Shown: positions 27,239-36,945 of the stretch, piece after piece | How positions within the stretch are numbered: the stretch's first letter is position 1 | Layout: each line of letters opens with the position of its first letter | From: Dyadobacter psychrophilus | GTDB taxonomy: Bacteria > Bacteroidota > Bacteroidia > Cytophagales > Spirosomataceae | Direction: 5' to 3' | DNA: 64,000 nucleotides | Assembly: GCF_900167945.1 (NCBI RefSeq) | Contig: NZ_FUZA01000002.1 | Coordinates: forward strand, 1,302,001 to 1,366,000 | Translations under genes and position numbers: made by a program | The notes under the pieces: model-generated | Seen by the model: the letters and a program-made list of their open reading frames with translations, nothing else | Databases searched by the model: none | Told to the model about the DNA's origin: nothing

Positions 27239-27277
27239 GTCAGCCTGAGCGTCATTATAAGTGACGCTCAGGCTGAC
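27239..27277. repeat. Perfect 16-bp palindromic hairpin between convergent genes
   Basis: Arms 27239-27254 and 27262-27277 are perfectly complementary, with a 7-nt loop, between the peptidase stop and the metY stop. There is no T-tract. The arm GTCAGCCTGAGCG resembles a dispersed intergenic palindrome common in Bacteroidota genomes (from memory, not searched). It could act as a bidirectional terminator or as an mRNA 3'-end stabiliser. Confidence 0.7.
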
Positions 27278-27284
27278 AGGTCAC

Positions 27285-28583
<1,299 letters not shown>

Positions 28584-28627
28584 TTAAGGTGGATAGATCT
28601 TAATGTATTGAATAAAAGATTTAATAT

Positions 28628-28666
28628 ATAGAAATTATAGTCTTTTATTTGACACATAATTTCTAT
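28628..28666. promoter_or_regulatory. 11-bp inverted repeat upstream of metY
   Basis: ATAGAAATTAT at 28628-28638 and its exact reverse complement at 28656-28666, with a 17-bp spacer, lie 57-95 bp before the metY ATG and 41 bp past the FMN-reductase stop. Position and symmetry fit an operator for a dimeric regulator, or a terminator without a T-tract. Confidence 0.45.
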
Positions 28667-28707
28667 CATTTTACCAATATACTACTTGATTTTGGTTTAA
28701 GCTGTGG

Positions 28708-29238
28708 TCAGCGGATAATTTTCAAAAGGTTGGTACATTGTGCTTCTAGCGCATTTAGGGTAGGCATATCGGCAATTTGCCGCAAGTCGTTGATTTTTAG
28801 TTTAATGTTTGGAATGGATAATGAGCTGGCATCATTGCGCAATATGCCAAGGGCTGTTAATGTTAATAGGAGGGAGGCCAGGGCTTTATCGCCGCCGGTG
28901 TTGAGGGGAGACGCGCTGATGGCAGAGACGGGCTTATCATTCAGATCACCTGTTGAAACAGTCCAGTCCAGTGCGTTTTTTAATGTTCCCGGCATGCCAA
29001 ATGCGTATTCCGGTGTGCAGATAATGACGCCATCGGCCTTCCGGATGGCTGTTTTGAATTTGATAACTGCCTCATTTTCGGGAAGTCCCGGACTAAAATG
29101 CGGAATGGCATCAAGGCCTTCAAAAATCTGAAAAGTAATGTGATCTGGGAAAAAATCTGCCAGGGTTTTCAAGATGAGCGTATTCGTGGAATCAGTCCGT
29201 AAGCTGCCGGAAATGCCCAGTATGTTGACGTTTTTCAT
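28708..29238 (-). CDS. NADPH-dependent FMN reductase-family protein
   Basis: 176 aa, flavodoxin-like fold. The N-terminus NILGISGSLRTDSTNTLIL carries the FMN-phosphate loop (GSLR-ST), and CTPEYAFGMPGTLKNALDW is the second flavin-contacting motif of this family. It should reduce FMN or quinones with NADPH in the cytoplasm. It starts 5 bp after the stop of the WYL-regulator gene and belongs to the operon that begins with the luciferase-like monooxygenase, so its likely job is to supply reduced flavin to that enzyme (inference). The start is ATG at 29238. Confidence 0.9.
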   Translation of the reverse strand: MKNVNILGISGSLRTDSTNTLILKTLADFFPDHITFQIFEGLDAIPHFSPGLPENEAVIKFKTAIRKADGVIICTPEYAFGMPGTLKNALDWTVSTGDLNDKPVSAISASPLNTGGDKALASLLLTLTALGILRNDASSLSIPNIKLKINDLRQIADMPTLNALEAQCTNLLKIIR

Positions 29239-29243
29239 GCGTG

Positions 29244-30185
29244 TTAAATTTTTTCCGAGATCTGCACCAGCAGTTTTCTCACCTTATCTTTCAGGATTTC
29301 CGGTTCCAGGATGCACGCTGCCGTAGCGAGCATAAGATACCAGTGCGCAAAACTTTCCAGCGAAGCGGAAAGGAAGCTCATCTCAACGGCATCATCTGTC
29401 ACGATTTCCGATACAAAGCCGTAATAGTATTTCTGGTTCCGGATATACTGCGCATGTTTCTTATCCAGCTTGATCCTGATAAGCCGCAGGTTTTGCGAAT
29501 CCCAGGTTTGGGCCAGAAAATCTTTCAGCGGTGCATGCTTGTGCTGGAAATCCCGATCGGTCAGCTCGATTTTGAGGATCCTGTCTGACCGGAAATTGCG
29601 GTAATTGTTGCGCAAATGGCAATATGCAATGGTATACCAGTAATTATTTTCGTGGTAAATGCCCACAGGCTCGATAACACGTTCGGTAAGGTCTTCGTGG
29701 CCGAGTGAATTGTAATTGATCTTTGAAATTTTCCTTTCTGTAATGCTTTTAAGCAGAATATCCAGTGTATTGCTGTCTTCGGCATAAAACGGCGTGGACG
29801 TTTGCCTTACTTCAATGTGGTTTTCAAGCGTTTCCACCATTGATTTTTCGCTGCTCCGCAAAACCGATTTGATCTTGAACATTGCAGACTGATACTGCGA
29901 TTGCGTAGAAAGGTCTGTAAACTTTTCCATCAGCTTTTCGGCCGTGATGAATGTGCGCGCTTCTTCCTTGGTAAACATAACAGGAGGCAGGCGATAGCCG
30001 TCCATGATAGAATAACCCACACCCGCCTCCCCAATAATGGGCACACCCGCCTCTGCCAACGAGCTGATATCTCTGTATACGGTCCGCAAACTTATTTCGA
30101 ATCGCTCTGCGAGATCCTGGGCCTTTACAATCTTACGCGATTGCAGCTGAATTAGTATGGCGGTGATGCGGTCAAAACGGTTCAT
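29244..30185 (-). CDS. WYL-domain transcriptional regulator (YafY/DeoR-type HTH)
   Basis: 313 aa. The N-terminal winged HTH (1-60, DLAERFEISLRTVYRDISSL) is followed by the linker VGYSIMDGYRLPPVMF and a WYL domain (about 145-225, with INYNSLG and NYWYTIAYCHLRNNYRNFRSDRIL around its ligand-binding core) and a WCX extension. Such proteins sense a small ligand or nucleotide and repress or activate neighbouring genes. It lies between the monooxygenase gene (36 bp upstream) and the FMN-reductase gene (5 bp downstream) on the same strand, so it probably autoregulates this operon. The start is ATG at 30185. Confidence 0.92.
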   Translation of the reverse strand: MNRFDRITAILIQLQSRKIVKAQDLAERFEISLRTVYRDISSLAEAGVPIIGEAGVGYSIMDGYRLPPVMFTKEEARTFITAEKLMEKFTDLSTQSQYQSAMFKIKSVLRSSEKSMVETLENHIEVRQTSTPFYAEDSNTLDILLKSITERKISKINYNSLGHEDLTERVIEPVGIYHENNYWYTIAYCHLRNNYRNFRSDRILKIELTDRDFQHKHAPLKDFLAQTWDSQNLRLIRIKLDKKHAQYIRNQKYYYGFVSEIVTDDAVEMSFLSASLESFAHWYLMLATAACILEPEILKDKVRKLLVQISEKI

Positions 30186-30221
30186 TTGTGGCTGGCTAAC
30201 GGATTTGCCACAAAAATAAAC

Positions 30222-31235
30222 TTATTGGACCGGTTCTCTCAAATTAAATGCCTCAGAAATTAATTCGAAAGATCTTACACGGTTCTCGCTGCTGTCGGCC
30301 ATAGTCGAAATAATGATCTCATCAACATCAAAATCGTTAGCAAGGGCTGTAAGCTGTTCTTTTACGTCTTCTTTGGTGCCTGAAACGATCCTGCCGCTGT
30401 TGTACCGAATGCGTTCGAGCTCACCCGCAGTGAATTTGTATTTTCTCACAGTTTCGGCATCGGGAAATGGACCGAATTTTCCTTTTTCGAATTCCACGAG
30501 AATGTAATCCATCATTTTGCGCATTTCCAGCGCTTTTTCCTCTGTTTCTCCACAAAGCACAAATACGGAAAGCAATGCGTGCGGCTCCGCGTATTGATCC
30601 GATGGCCGGAAATTTTTCCGGTATGTTTCGATCACATCCGCTTTTACAAAGCCATTGATAAACTTGGCAACAGCCAATCCCATCCCAAACCGTGCCGCAA
30701 TGTTGCTGCTGCCGCCACTTGAACTGAGGATCCATTGCATAGGGATTGTAGGCGACTGCGGCGCAGCATAAATAAATCCGCGCTCAGTGCCTGCTGTATC
30801 CCGGAAAAAGTGCTGCAAATGTTCCAACTGGCGCAAATAGCTGCTTTCACTAAAATCATTGGAAGGGTTTAGCAGGGAGGAAGTAATGCGATCTGTTCCT
30901 GGCGCGCGGCCCATGCCCAGGTCAATGCGGCCTGGAAAAAGCGTTTCAAGCATCCTGAAATTTTCGGCAACTTTCAATGCGCTATGATTAGGAAGCATTA
31001 TCCCTCCAGAACCGATGCGAATGTGGCTAGTGGCATCGGCCAGTTTCACCATCAGCACTTCCGGCGTAGATCCTGCAATAAATGTTGAATTATGGTGCTC
31101 GGAAACCCAAAAACGGCTGTATTCCAACTGTTCCGCGAGCTTTGCTGTGGCAATGGTTTCCTGAATGGCCTGCTGGACCGTAGTGCCCTGTCTTACAACA
31201 GATTGATCCAGTATCCCTAATTTTATATTCTTCAT
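30222..31235 (-). CDS. Luciferase-like (LLM class) flavin-dependent monooxygenase
   Basis: 337 aa, a TIM-barrel flavin monooxygenase of the bacterial luciferase superfamily. N-terminal KLGILDQSVVRQG, the RFWVSEHHN segment and IRIGSGGIMLPNHSALKVAENFRML (split around its core) are characteristic of the single-component-looking MsnO8/YhbW-like subgroup. It uses reduced FMN and O2 to oxidise an unknown substrate. It is the first gene of a three-gene unit with a WYL regulator and an FMN reductase, which together form a regulated two-component monooxygenase set. The start is ATG at 31235. No antibiotic or signalling gene is next to it that would name the substrate. Confidence 0.9.
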   Translation of the reverse strand: MKNIKLGILDQSVVRQGTTVQQAIQETIATAKLAEQLEYSRFWVSEHHNSTFIAGSTPEVLMVKLADATSHIRIGSGGIMLPNHSALKVAENFRMLETLFPGRIDLGMGRAPGTDRITSSLLNPSNDFSESSYLRQLEHLQHFFRDTAGTERGFIYAAPQSPTIPMQWILSSSGGSSNIAARFGMGLAVAKFINGFVKADVIETYRKNFRPSDQYAEPHALLSVFVLCGETEEKALEMRKMMDYILVEFEKGKFGPFPDAETVRKYKFTAGELERIRYNSGRIVSGTKEDVKEQLTALANDFDVDEIIISTMADSSENRVRSFELISEAFNLREPVQ

Positions 31236-31349
31236 ACGCGTTTTCGCTCTTTGAAGAAGAACACCAGCTTTGCCTTTTGTATTCCCTAAAAATGGATTAA
31301 ATATGCTTTCACAGCGTATAGTGACACACGAAGAACAGCTTTTAAGGGA

Positions 31350-31787
31350 CTATAAGGCACGCTCCCAATAGGTCGTTCTTCCGAGCAGCGGAATGCCGAC
31401 GTAACCACGGATTTCCAGTTTTTCGTTTCTTAACTTCAAAAGGCAGTTGTACGTTTTTCCGCTTTTGGGATCGTACATTTTGCCATCGTCCCAAATTCCT
31501 TCGGTAAATACGAAGCCGTGTAGCAGATCAATGTTGGCCAAGCTTCGGATCCTTAGTTTTTCGTCGGTATTGTTGACGTCTTTTCGTGGGGTTTGGCCGT
31601 CCGCTTCCATTAGGTTTTGCGCCCAAATCAGTTTCCCGGAGTAATGCGCTCCACTCTTATAAATTTCTATACGCGTATCTTTTTCTTCATTGATCCACTC
31701 ACCCAATATCTGGTCACCGGGGCCGGTTTGAGCAAAAGCTTTGCAAAAGATTAAGACAAAAAGTATTGTAAAAGTAATTTTATGCAT
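31350..31787 (-). CDS. DUF2147 exported protein
   Basis: 145 aa. The signal peptide (about 1-19, core FTILFVLIFCKAFA, ends AQT) is followed by a DUF2147 domain: ILGEWINEEKDTRIEIYKSG, then LIWAQNL and GFVFTEGIWDDGKMYDPKSGKTYNCLLKLR. The family is small, secreted and beta-rich, probably calycin-like, of unknown biochemical role. It is monocistronic; the next gene downstream (the monooxygenase) starts 114 bp away. The start is ATG at 31787. Confidence 0.88.
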   Translation of the reverse strand: MHKITFTILFVLIFCKAFAQTGPGDQILGEWINEEKDTRIEIYKSGAHYSGKLIWAQNLMEADGQTPRKDVNNTDEKLRIRSLANIDLLHGFVFTEGIWDDGKMYDPKSGKTYNCLLKLRNEKLEIRGYVGIPLLGRTTYWERAL

Positions 31788-32273
31788 TTGGTGTACGGTC
31801 CTCCCCGGCTAAGTTTGATGAATTTGGTGTCTTTAAAATGTACTATATTCAAAAAATGCAAAAAATGTGACTGATGTGGGCTAAATACGCAAATCCACTA
31901 AATTCGAGTCTAAATGGGTTTTTCTAATTTTGATAAATAATTTATCAATGATAGATAGGCTAGTTAACGATGTTAGAATTTTCTGTTCGTTTTGTAGCCT
32001 ACATTTAATTATATTCTCTGAACGACATAGTTGGCACAATATACAACCAGATAACCGAAAAGTAAAACTGAATTATTCCAAGACACGTTGGGATGGAAAA
32101 CTGGCTGCGGCGTGGTATTTATTTCAATCTAAATGATTCGGAAAGGCATTTAAATTATTGTCATAAAAAAGTCGTGCTTGAAAATTTTGTATCCATTTTG
32201 CTTAGAATTAATTCGATAGATTTTACTTTTTGTAAGTATATTCGAGCCGATAAACCAGCTTCAAAGTTTACAA
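31788..32273. other. AT-rich intergenic region, no gene seen
   Basis: 486 bp between the divergent DUF2147 gene and the histidine kinase gene. Short open frames here have no family-like sequence or convincing codon use. A TACTTTTTG stretch near 32224-32232 is a loose match to a -7 element for the kinase gene. Confidence 0.5.
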
Positions 32274-33500
32274 TTGAAAAACTCCCAACCAATTCCTGAA
32301 AATGAAATGGAAAGGCTGCTAAGCCTTGCCGATTTTGATCTGGATTACACGGATCATCAGGACACATTCAAAGATCTGGCCAAATTGGCGGCCAAAGTAA
32401 CCGGAACGTCCATTTCACTGGTTAACCTCATCGATTCGTTGACGCAATGGACCATTTCCAATTATGGACTGGACCTCGACCAAATGCTGCGGGAAGATTC
32501 GGTTTGCCAGTATACGATCATGGAAACGGAACATTTTGAGGTTGCTGACCTTTCCACGGATGATCGTTTTAAGGACAAGTTTTATGTAACAGGCGATCCC
32601 AATGTGCGCTATTACTATGGTGTTCCGCTCAGGACCAGTGCAGGCCTGCAGATTGGGGCATTGTGCGTGCTCGACACGGAGCGTAAATCGCTTGATCCGG
32701 AAAAAATTGAGCTGATTAAGATCATAGCAGACGAAATTGTAGGTCGGTTAAAGACCCATAAAGTGCTTGAAAACCTGCGTTCCAAGCTAAATGAAGCTAA
32801 ACAAACGCAAAAGAAGGTGGCGCACGACATCCGCGGACCGCTAGGCGGAATCGTAGGATTAGCCCAGATCATCAAGGATCAGGGAGAGGATAATCAAATG
32901 GACGAAGTGCTTGAATTTGTGAACCTGATCCATAAAAGCGGCAATTCGATCCTTGATCTTGCGGAAGAAATCCTGGAATCCCACAAGGAAAAGAAAGCCG
33001 CCGATACAGGTAAAAAAGCCTTGGATAACAACCGCTTCAATTTGACTTTGTTTAAGGAGAAGCTGATGAAACTGTATGAGCCCCAAGCCAAGCACAAAAA
33101 TGTTATTCTTGTTATAAATACCAGCATCTTGACCGAAAATGTGGCTTTTTCGAAAAATAAGCTTCTTCAAATCACTGGTAACCTGATCTCAAATGCTATC
33201 AAATTTACGCCGGCAGGTGGCACTGTAACGGTAGATTTGAAATTGGTCATTACCCTTGAAGTGCCCACATTGCAGATAGCAGTTTCGGACACGGGCGTTG
33301 GTATGAAGCCAGAGAGCATCAAGGCGATCATGTCCGGAACTGCGTCTTCTACCGGCGGGACCAGCGGAGAACAGGGTTTCGGCTTCGGATTGGCACTTGT
33401 CAGGCACCTGGTCGACAGCCTGGAAGGTGAAATGTCGATCTCATCGTTGGTTGGTAAAGGCACAACATTTGAAATTAATCTTCCCCAAAATATTTATTAA
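32274..33500 (+). CDS. Soluble GAF-domain sensor histidine kinase
   Basis: 408 aa without signal peptide or membrane helix. A GAF domain (about 20-165, with NYGLDLDQMLREDSVCQYTI and YYGVPLRTSAGLQIGALCVLD) is followed by a HisKA-like dimerisation helix whose phospho-acceptor is His184 (KVAHDIRGPLGG). The HATPase domain has N box ITGNLISNAIKF, G1 SDTGVGM and G2 GFGFGLALV. It should autophosphorylate in response to a cytoplasmic signal bound by GAF. No response regulator gene is adjacent, so it is an orphan kinase. I used TTG at 32274 because the PIPENEMERL segment before the first ATG (32307) is family-like. Its stop overlaps the stop of the convergent gene by 3 bp. Confidence 0.88.
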   Translation: MKNSQPIPENEMERLLSLADFDLDYTDHQDTFKDLAKLAAKVTGTSISLVNLIDSLTQWTISNYGLDLDQMLREDSVCQYTIMETEHFEVADLSTDDRFKDKFYVTGDPNVRYYYGVPLRTSAGLQIGALCVLDTERKSLDPEKIELIKIIADEIVGRLKTHKVLENLRSKLNEAKQTQKKVAHDIRGPLGGIVGLAQIIKDQGEDNQMDEVLEFVNLIHKSGNSILDLAEEILESHKEKKAADTGKKALDNNRFNLTLFKEKLMKLYEPQAKHKNVILVINTSILTENVAFSKNKLLQITGNLISNAIKFTPAGGTVTVDLKLVITLEVPTLQIAVSDTGVGMKPESIKAIMSGTASSTGGTSGEQGFGFGLALVRHLVDSLEGEMSISSLVGKGTTFEINLPQNIY

Positions 33501-33961
33501 TCAGCCGGTCTGGACATACGTTCTTCGAGCTGCTCCAAAACAGCGGGCCAGGCATCCTGATGGTTATTTCGGGAAGTTTCGCTGACAAATCCTGCGTGCG
33601 TAAGGCTCAGGAACGTGCCGGTTTCGTGCCCGGAAAGGGTTATGGTGACGATTGTTTCTGCACCCTCCGTTCCGCCCTCACCTGTAACCCAGGTCAGCTC
33701 AATCTTTTCGTTCTCCTGAATTGACAAAAAACGACCATAGTGGGGGTGTCTGATGCCTTGATAAGATGTTTCGAAGTAGAATGGTGTGTTGTTCTCAGGT
33801 TTGCCCAAAAAGGAACCTGGGGACGCAAACCACAGATCGATTTGGTTTGTCCAGGCTTTAAAAACCTTTGAGACCGGCAATGCGATCAATTTTTCGACTT
33901 TGAGGCCAAGCGGGCGCGAAGCCAGTTCCGGTGGGCATATAATGGTGCTTTGTGTTTCCAT
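33497..33961 (-). CDS. SRPBCC/AHSA1-like domain protein
   Basis: About 154 aa, one START/Bet-v1-like domain of the AHSA1 type: LKVEKLIALPVSKVFKAWT opens the first strand and helix, and a C-terminal helix follows DAWPAVLEQLEERM. The family binds hydrophobic ligands; most bacterial members have no known ligand. ATG at 33961 (METQ) is chosen; ATG at 33970 would add three residues. A longer reading would run into the antiporter gene at 33996 and is rejected. The antiporter gene lies 35 bp upstream on the same strand. The 3' end overlaps the kinase stop codon by 4 bp. Confidence 0.82.
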   Translation of the reverse strand: METQSTIICPPELASRPLGLKVEKLIALPVSKVFKAWTNQIDLWFASPGSFLGKPENNTPFYFETSYQGIRHPHYGRFLSIQENEKIELTWVTGEGGTEGAETIVTITLSGHETGTFLSLTHAGFVSETSRNNHQDAWPAVLEQLEERMSRPAD

Positions 33962-33995
33962 GATCAGCATTTGAATTGATAAATATTTGTGGATA

Positions 33996-35234
33996 TTAAA
34001 CACTCCTCGAAAATTTCTTTTCAAGGCTTGACATGACGTGTGTGGCTGTGAGGCCGTGCATTGCCACGGACAATAATACAATGAATGAGACGGTAGACCA
34101 GAGTTCTTTTCCCATCATAAAAGGCTCTTTGTTCAGTGCAAAAGCGAGATAATAAAACGAACCTACGCCGCGGATTCCGTAGAAACCAATGCCCATCCGT
34201 TCCTTAAAATGCAATTTAGTTCCAATCAGCGCAATTAAGGATGAAACTGGCCGTATGACCAACAGGAAAAATACGGATAGCAGCGCATATTGCCATGTCA
34301 GGTAATCCAGAATGCCGTGGACAATGCTGCCGCCAAAGATGAGCAGGACAATGGCGACGAGTATGCGCTCGGTTTGGTCCGAAAAACTGTGCAGATCCTT
34401 ATGAAACTGGTGATTCAGTTCGTAGTTCCGCATGGTCACAGCGGCCACGAAAACGGCCACGAACCCGTATCCGCCGATCAATTCAACCAAACCAAATATT
34501 GCCAGCGCGGCAGCCACAGCAATAAAGCCATCATTCAGGCTGATTGACTTTCGTTTTTCCGAAAAATTGAATATGAGATACGCGAGGATCCAGCCCAGGA
34601 AAAGCCCCAAAGCTATTCCCGCGACGATTTTAAAAGCAAGATCAATTTGAAACCATTCTCCCAAAACCTCTCCGAAATTGCCTGTTGCCGAGCCTGCCAG
34701 CAATATGGCCAGCCACGTAAAAGGGAACGCCATACCGTCGTTCATTCCGGCCTCCGCGGTAAGTGAGAAGCGCACTTCGTCTTTAATCTGTTCCATCGGC
34801 GGGCCCACCTGAACGTCGGCAGCCAAAACCGGGTCTGTGGGTGCTAACACTGCACCCAATAAAAGCGCGGAAGCGAGGTCAAACTGCAAAAAATAATAGG
34901 CAATAAAGCTCACAGAGGCAATGCACAGCACCATCGTGATCGTGAGCATGCGAAAAGGAACTGACCAGGCTTTGAATGAAAACGGCTTATCGATCTTTAA
35001 CCCCGTCCCCATAAGTGAAATAATGACCACCATTTCTGTCAAATGAATGGTCTGAACATTGAATGCCAATGGGTTGGGATTCGGTAGAATGTCCAGAAGC
35101 TCATACACGATCACACCCAGGACAACATACACGACGGAATCGGAAATGCCTGTTGTTTTTGTGAACGAAGGCATCCAGGCCATCCCAAGCGTAGCAATCC
35201 CGATTATTGTGAGGGTAATCATATAGCTGTCCAT
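33996..35234 (-). CDS. NhaP-type Na+(K+)/H+ antiporter (CPA1 family)
   Basis: 412 aa with about 12 hydrophobic segments. ALLLGAVLAPTDPVLAADVQ and RFSLTAEAGMNDGMAFPFTW are the core CPA1 motifs; the second carries the ND pair of the ion-binding site. It exchanges Na+ or K+ for H+ at the inner membrane and contributes to pH and salt balance. Unlike the CPA2 protein at the left edge it has no C-terminal soluble domain. Its start (ATG at 35234) is divergent from the RsmB-like gene, with an intergenic space of about 100 bp if that gene starts at TTG 35334. Confidence 0.92.
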   Translation of the reverse strand: MDSYMITLTIIGIATLGMAWMPSFTKTTGISDSVVYVVLGVIVYELLDILPNPNPLAFNVQTIHLTEMVVIISLMGTGLKIDKPFSFKAWSVPFRMLTITMVLCIASVSFIAYYFLQFDLASALLLGAVLAPTDPVLAADVQVGPPMEQIKDEVRFSLTAEAGMNDGMAFPFTWLAILLAGSATGNFGEVLGEWFQIDLAFKIVAGIALGLFLGWILAYLIFNFSEKRKSISLNDGFIAVAAALAIFGLVELIGGYGFVAVFVAAVTMRNYELNHQFHKDLHSFSDQTERILVAIVLLIFGGSIVHGILDYLTWQYALLSVFFLLVIRPVSSLIALIGTKLHFKERMGIGFYGIRGVGSFYYLAFALNKEPFMMGKELWSTVSFIVLLSVAMHGLTATHVMSSLEKKFSRSV

Positions 35235-35333
35235 ATATTATGAGGCTTAAAAACCATGCCTTTCCCCGGAAATATTGTTTTGTACGCCAGACATTACCAT
35301 TTTTACCGATTCATTTGTTTACAAAAAAAGATT

Positions 35334-36557
35334 TTGAAACTATACAAAGGACTTGTTGCAGCGACGGTTGAGGCGTTGCAGCATATTTTTGTCAAGAACC
35401 GCCAAGCCGACAGGGTTATTGAGCAGCTTTTGAAGACCAATAAAAAGTGGGGTGCAAGGGACCGCGCGTTCATTGCAGGTAACACATATGAGATCGTGCG
35501 CTGGTGGAGACTGATCAAATTCGCGGCGGACATTGAAAAAGTGTCCGATCCTGAGGAATTTTGGAAAATTGTGGGTGTCTGGCAGATCATCAAACCGGTT
35601 CATCTTAAAACGGAGGATGACGGCACATTGCCTGACTGGGCAGAATTTGAAGACATTAATGCTGCAAATGTTATATCCCGTTATCAGGAAGGGCTTGCTG
35701 TTCGTAAAATTGCGCAGTCTATCCCGGATTGGATCGATTCAATAGGAGCAGAGGAATTGGGCGAATCCTGGGATGCGGAAATTGCGGCATTAAATCAGCA
35801 GGCTCCTGTTATAATTCGCGTAAATACGCTGAAAAGTTCAATTCAGACCGTTAAAGAAGGATTTGGTGAAGACGGCGCAGCACAAATCGACAGTATTCCC
35901 GATGCGCTGATTCTGAAAAAGCGGCAGAATGTGCTTAACCAGGAAGCATTCAAGCAGGGCTTTTTTGAAGTTCAGGACGCGGGTTCTCAGCTTATTGCAC
36001 CTTATCTGGATATTCAGCCGGGAAATAGTGTTATTGACGCTTGCGCAGGTGCAGGCGGAAAGACCTTGCACATAGCGGCCCTGCTTCAAAATGAGGGTTC
36101 AATCCTCGCTATGGACATAGAGCAACACAAGCTGCTTGAACTTGAAAAACGTGCGGCCCGAAATGGCGTAAAAAACCTGGAAACCATGCTTATTTCGTCT
36201 GACAAGATTATTGAAACGCTCGCAGGAACGGCAGACAGGCTGCTACTGGACGTGCCTTGTTCAGGTCTGGGCGTGTTAAGAAGAAATCCTGACTCCAAAT
36301 GGAAGCTGAAACCACAGTTTCTCGACGAAATAAGAAAGGTTCAATGGCAGATTTTAAACAATTACAGCCGAATGGTTAAAACCGGCGGTAAAATGGTCTA
36401 TGCCACCTGCAGCGTGCTGCCATCTGAATCCGAAGATCAGGTGAAGCGATTTATGAAGGCCAATAAGAAGGATTGGAAATTTATTTCCGCACATCGTACG
36501 TCCGTTGCCAATGATGGGACAGATGGATTTTATATGGCATTGCTGCAAAGAAAATAG
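35334..36557 (+). CDS. RsmB/NOP2-type 16S rRNA (cytosine-C5) methyltransferase
   Basis: About 407 aa. An N-terminal NusB-like/RsmB_N segment is followed by a Rossmann methyltransferase core (about 220-400) with the SAM-binding DACAGAGGKTLHIAALL. The two catalytic-region Cys are in LLDVPCSGLGVLRR and YATCSVLPSESEDQ, as in the m5C RNA methyltransferases that form a covalent RNA adduct. It probably modifies 16S rRNA in the cytoplasm. I prefer TTG at 35334 (protein begins KLYKGLVAATVEAL), because homologues begin near here. An in-frame ATG at 35256 adds 26 residues without conserved character and lies only 22 bp from the divergent antiporter start. Confidence 0.9.
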   Translation: MKLYKGLVAATVEALQHIFVKNRQADRVIEQLLKTNKKWGARDRAFIAGNTYEIVRWWRLIKFAADIEKVSDPEEFWKIVGVWQIIKPVHLKTEDDGTLPDWAEFEDINAANVISRYQEGLAVRKIAQSIPDWIDSIGAEELGESWDAEIAALNQQAPVIIRVNTLKSSIQTVKEGFGEDGAAQIDSIPDALILKKRQNVLNQEAFKQGFFEVQDAGSQLIAPYLDIQPGNSVIDACAGAGGKTLHIAALLQNEGSILAMDIEQHKLLELEKRAARNGVKNLETMLISSDKIIETLAGTADRLLLDVPCSGLGVLRRNPDSKWKLKPQFLDEIRKVQWQILNNYSRMVKTGGKMVYATCSVLPSESEDQVKRFMKANKKDWKFISAHRTSVANDGTDGFYMALLQRK

Positions 36558-36614
36558 TCGCAATGTCGGAAGGGCACGGTTTTTTCCAAATATGGGTAAA
36601 CTAAACGGAACCTT

Positions 36615-36857
36615 ATGAAATCTCAGACAGAAAAGAGGGAAGAAACGCTGGACGACGAAACCCGTGACAGACAGCCAAGACAGCAACCGGTGCCGAGCTA
36701 CGGTGAACCCGGACAGATGGGGCCTATGAATTTGACTCCGGAAGTGCCAGGCGCTGATTCACCCAGTGTTGATACAGGAAACAGATTTGATACCGACGAG
36801 CCTGATGAGGAATCAGAAGAACGGGAAGTAGGAGAAATTGAATCTGAAAATCCCTGA
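36615..36857 (+). CDS. Small acidic, probably disordered protein
   Basis: 80 aa that I do not recognise. It is very rich in Glu, Asp, Pro, Gln and Arg, with no hydrophobic core, no signal peptide and no Cys; the C-terminus (EPDEESEEREVGEIESENP) is strongly acidic. It starts with ATG 57 bp after the rRNA methyltransferase gene and may share its transcript. Codon use is normal. It may be a stress-related or nucleic-acid-mimicking disordered protein, but there is no direct support. Confidence 0.6.
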   Translation: MKSQTEKREETLDDETRDRQPRQQPVPSYGEPGQMGPMNLTPEVPGADSPSVDTGNRFDTDEPDEESEEREVGEIESENP

Positions 36858-36894
36858 TTTCAATATTTTCAACAAGTTTTTTAATTTCTACAAG

Positions 36895-36918
36895 AATGGG
36901 GTTCCAGCCATCCCCATT
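36895..36918. terminator. Weak hairpin between convergent genes
   Basis: AATGGGG (36895-36901) and CCCCATT (36912-36918) with a 10-nt loop, between the small acidic protein gene and the convergent ThuA gene. No T-tract follows on either strand, so termination is only possible. Confidence 0.35.
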
Positions 36919-36945
36919 GTTGTAGGTATTCCCATCCCTAGATTT

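Noticed and set aside
31930..32299. Two short open frames upstream of the histidine kinase
   Set aside because: No family-like sequence, poor codon use, and an overlap with the kinase start region.
33961..34081. Longer start for the SRPBCC gene at 33497
   Set aside because: It would overlap the antiporter gene and add residues unlike the family; the start at 33961 or 33970 fits the domain.
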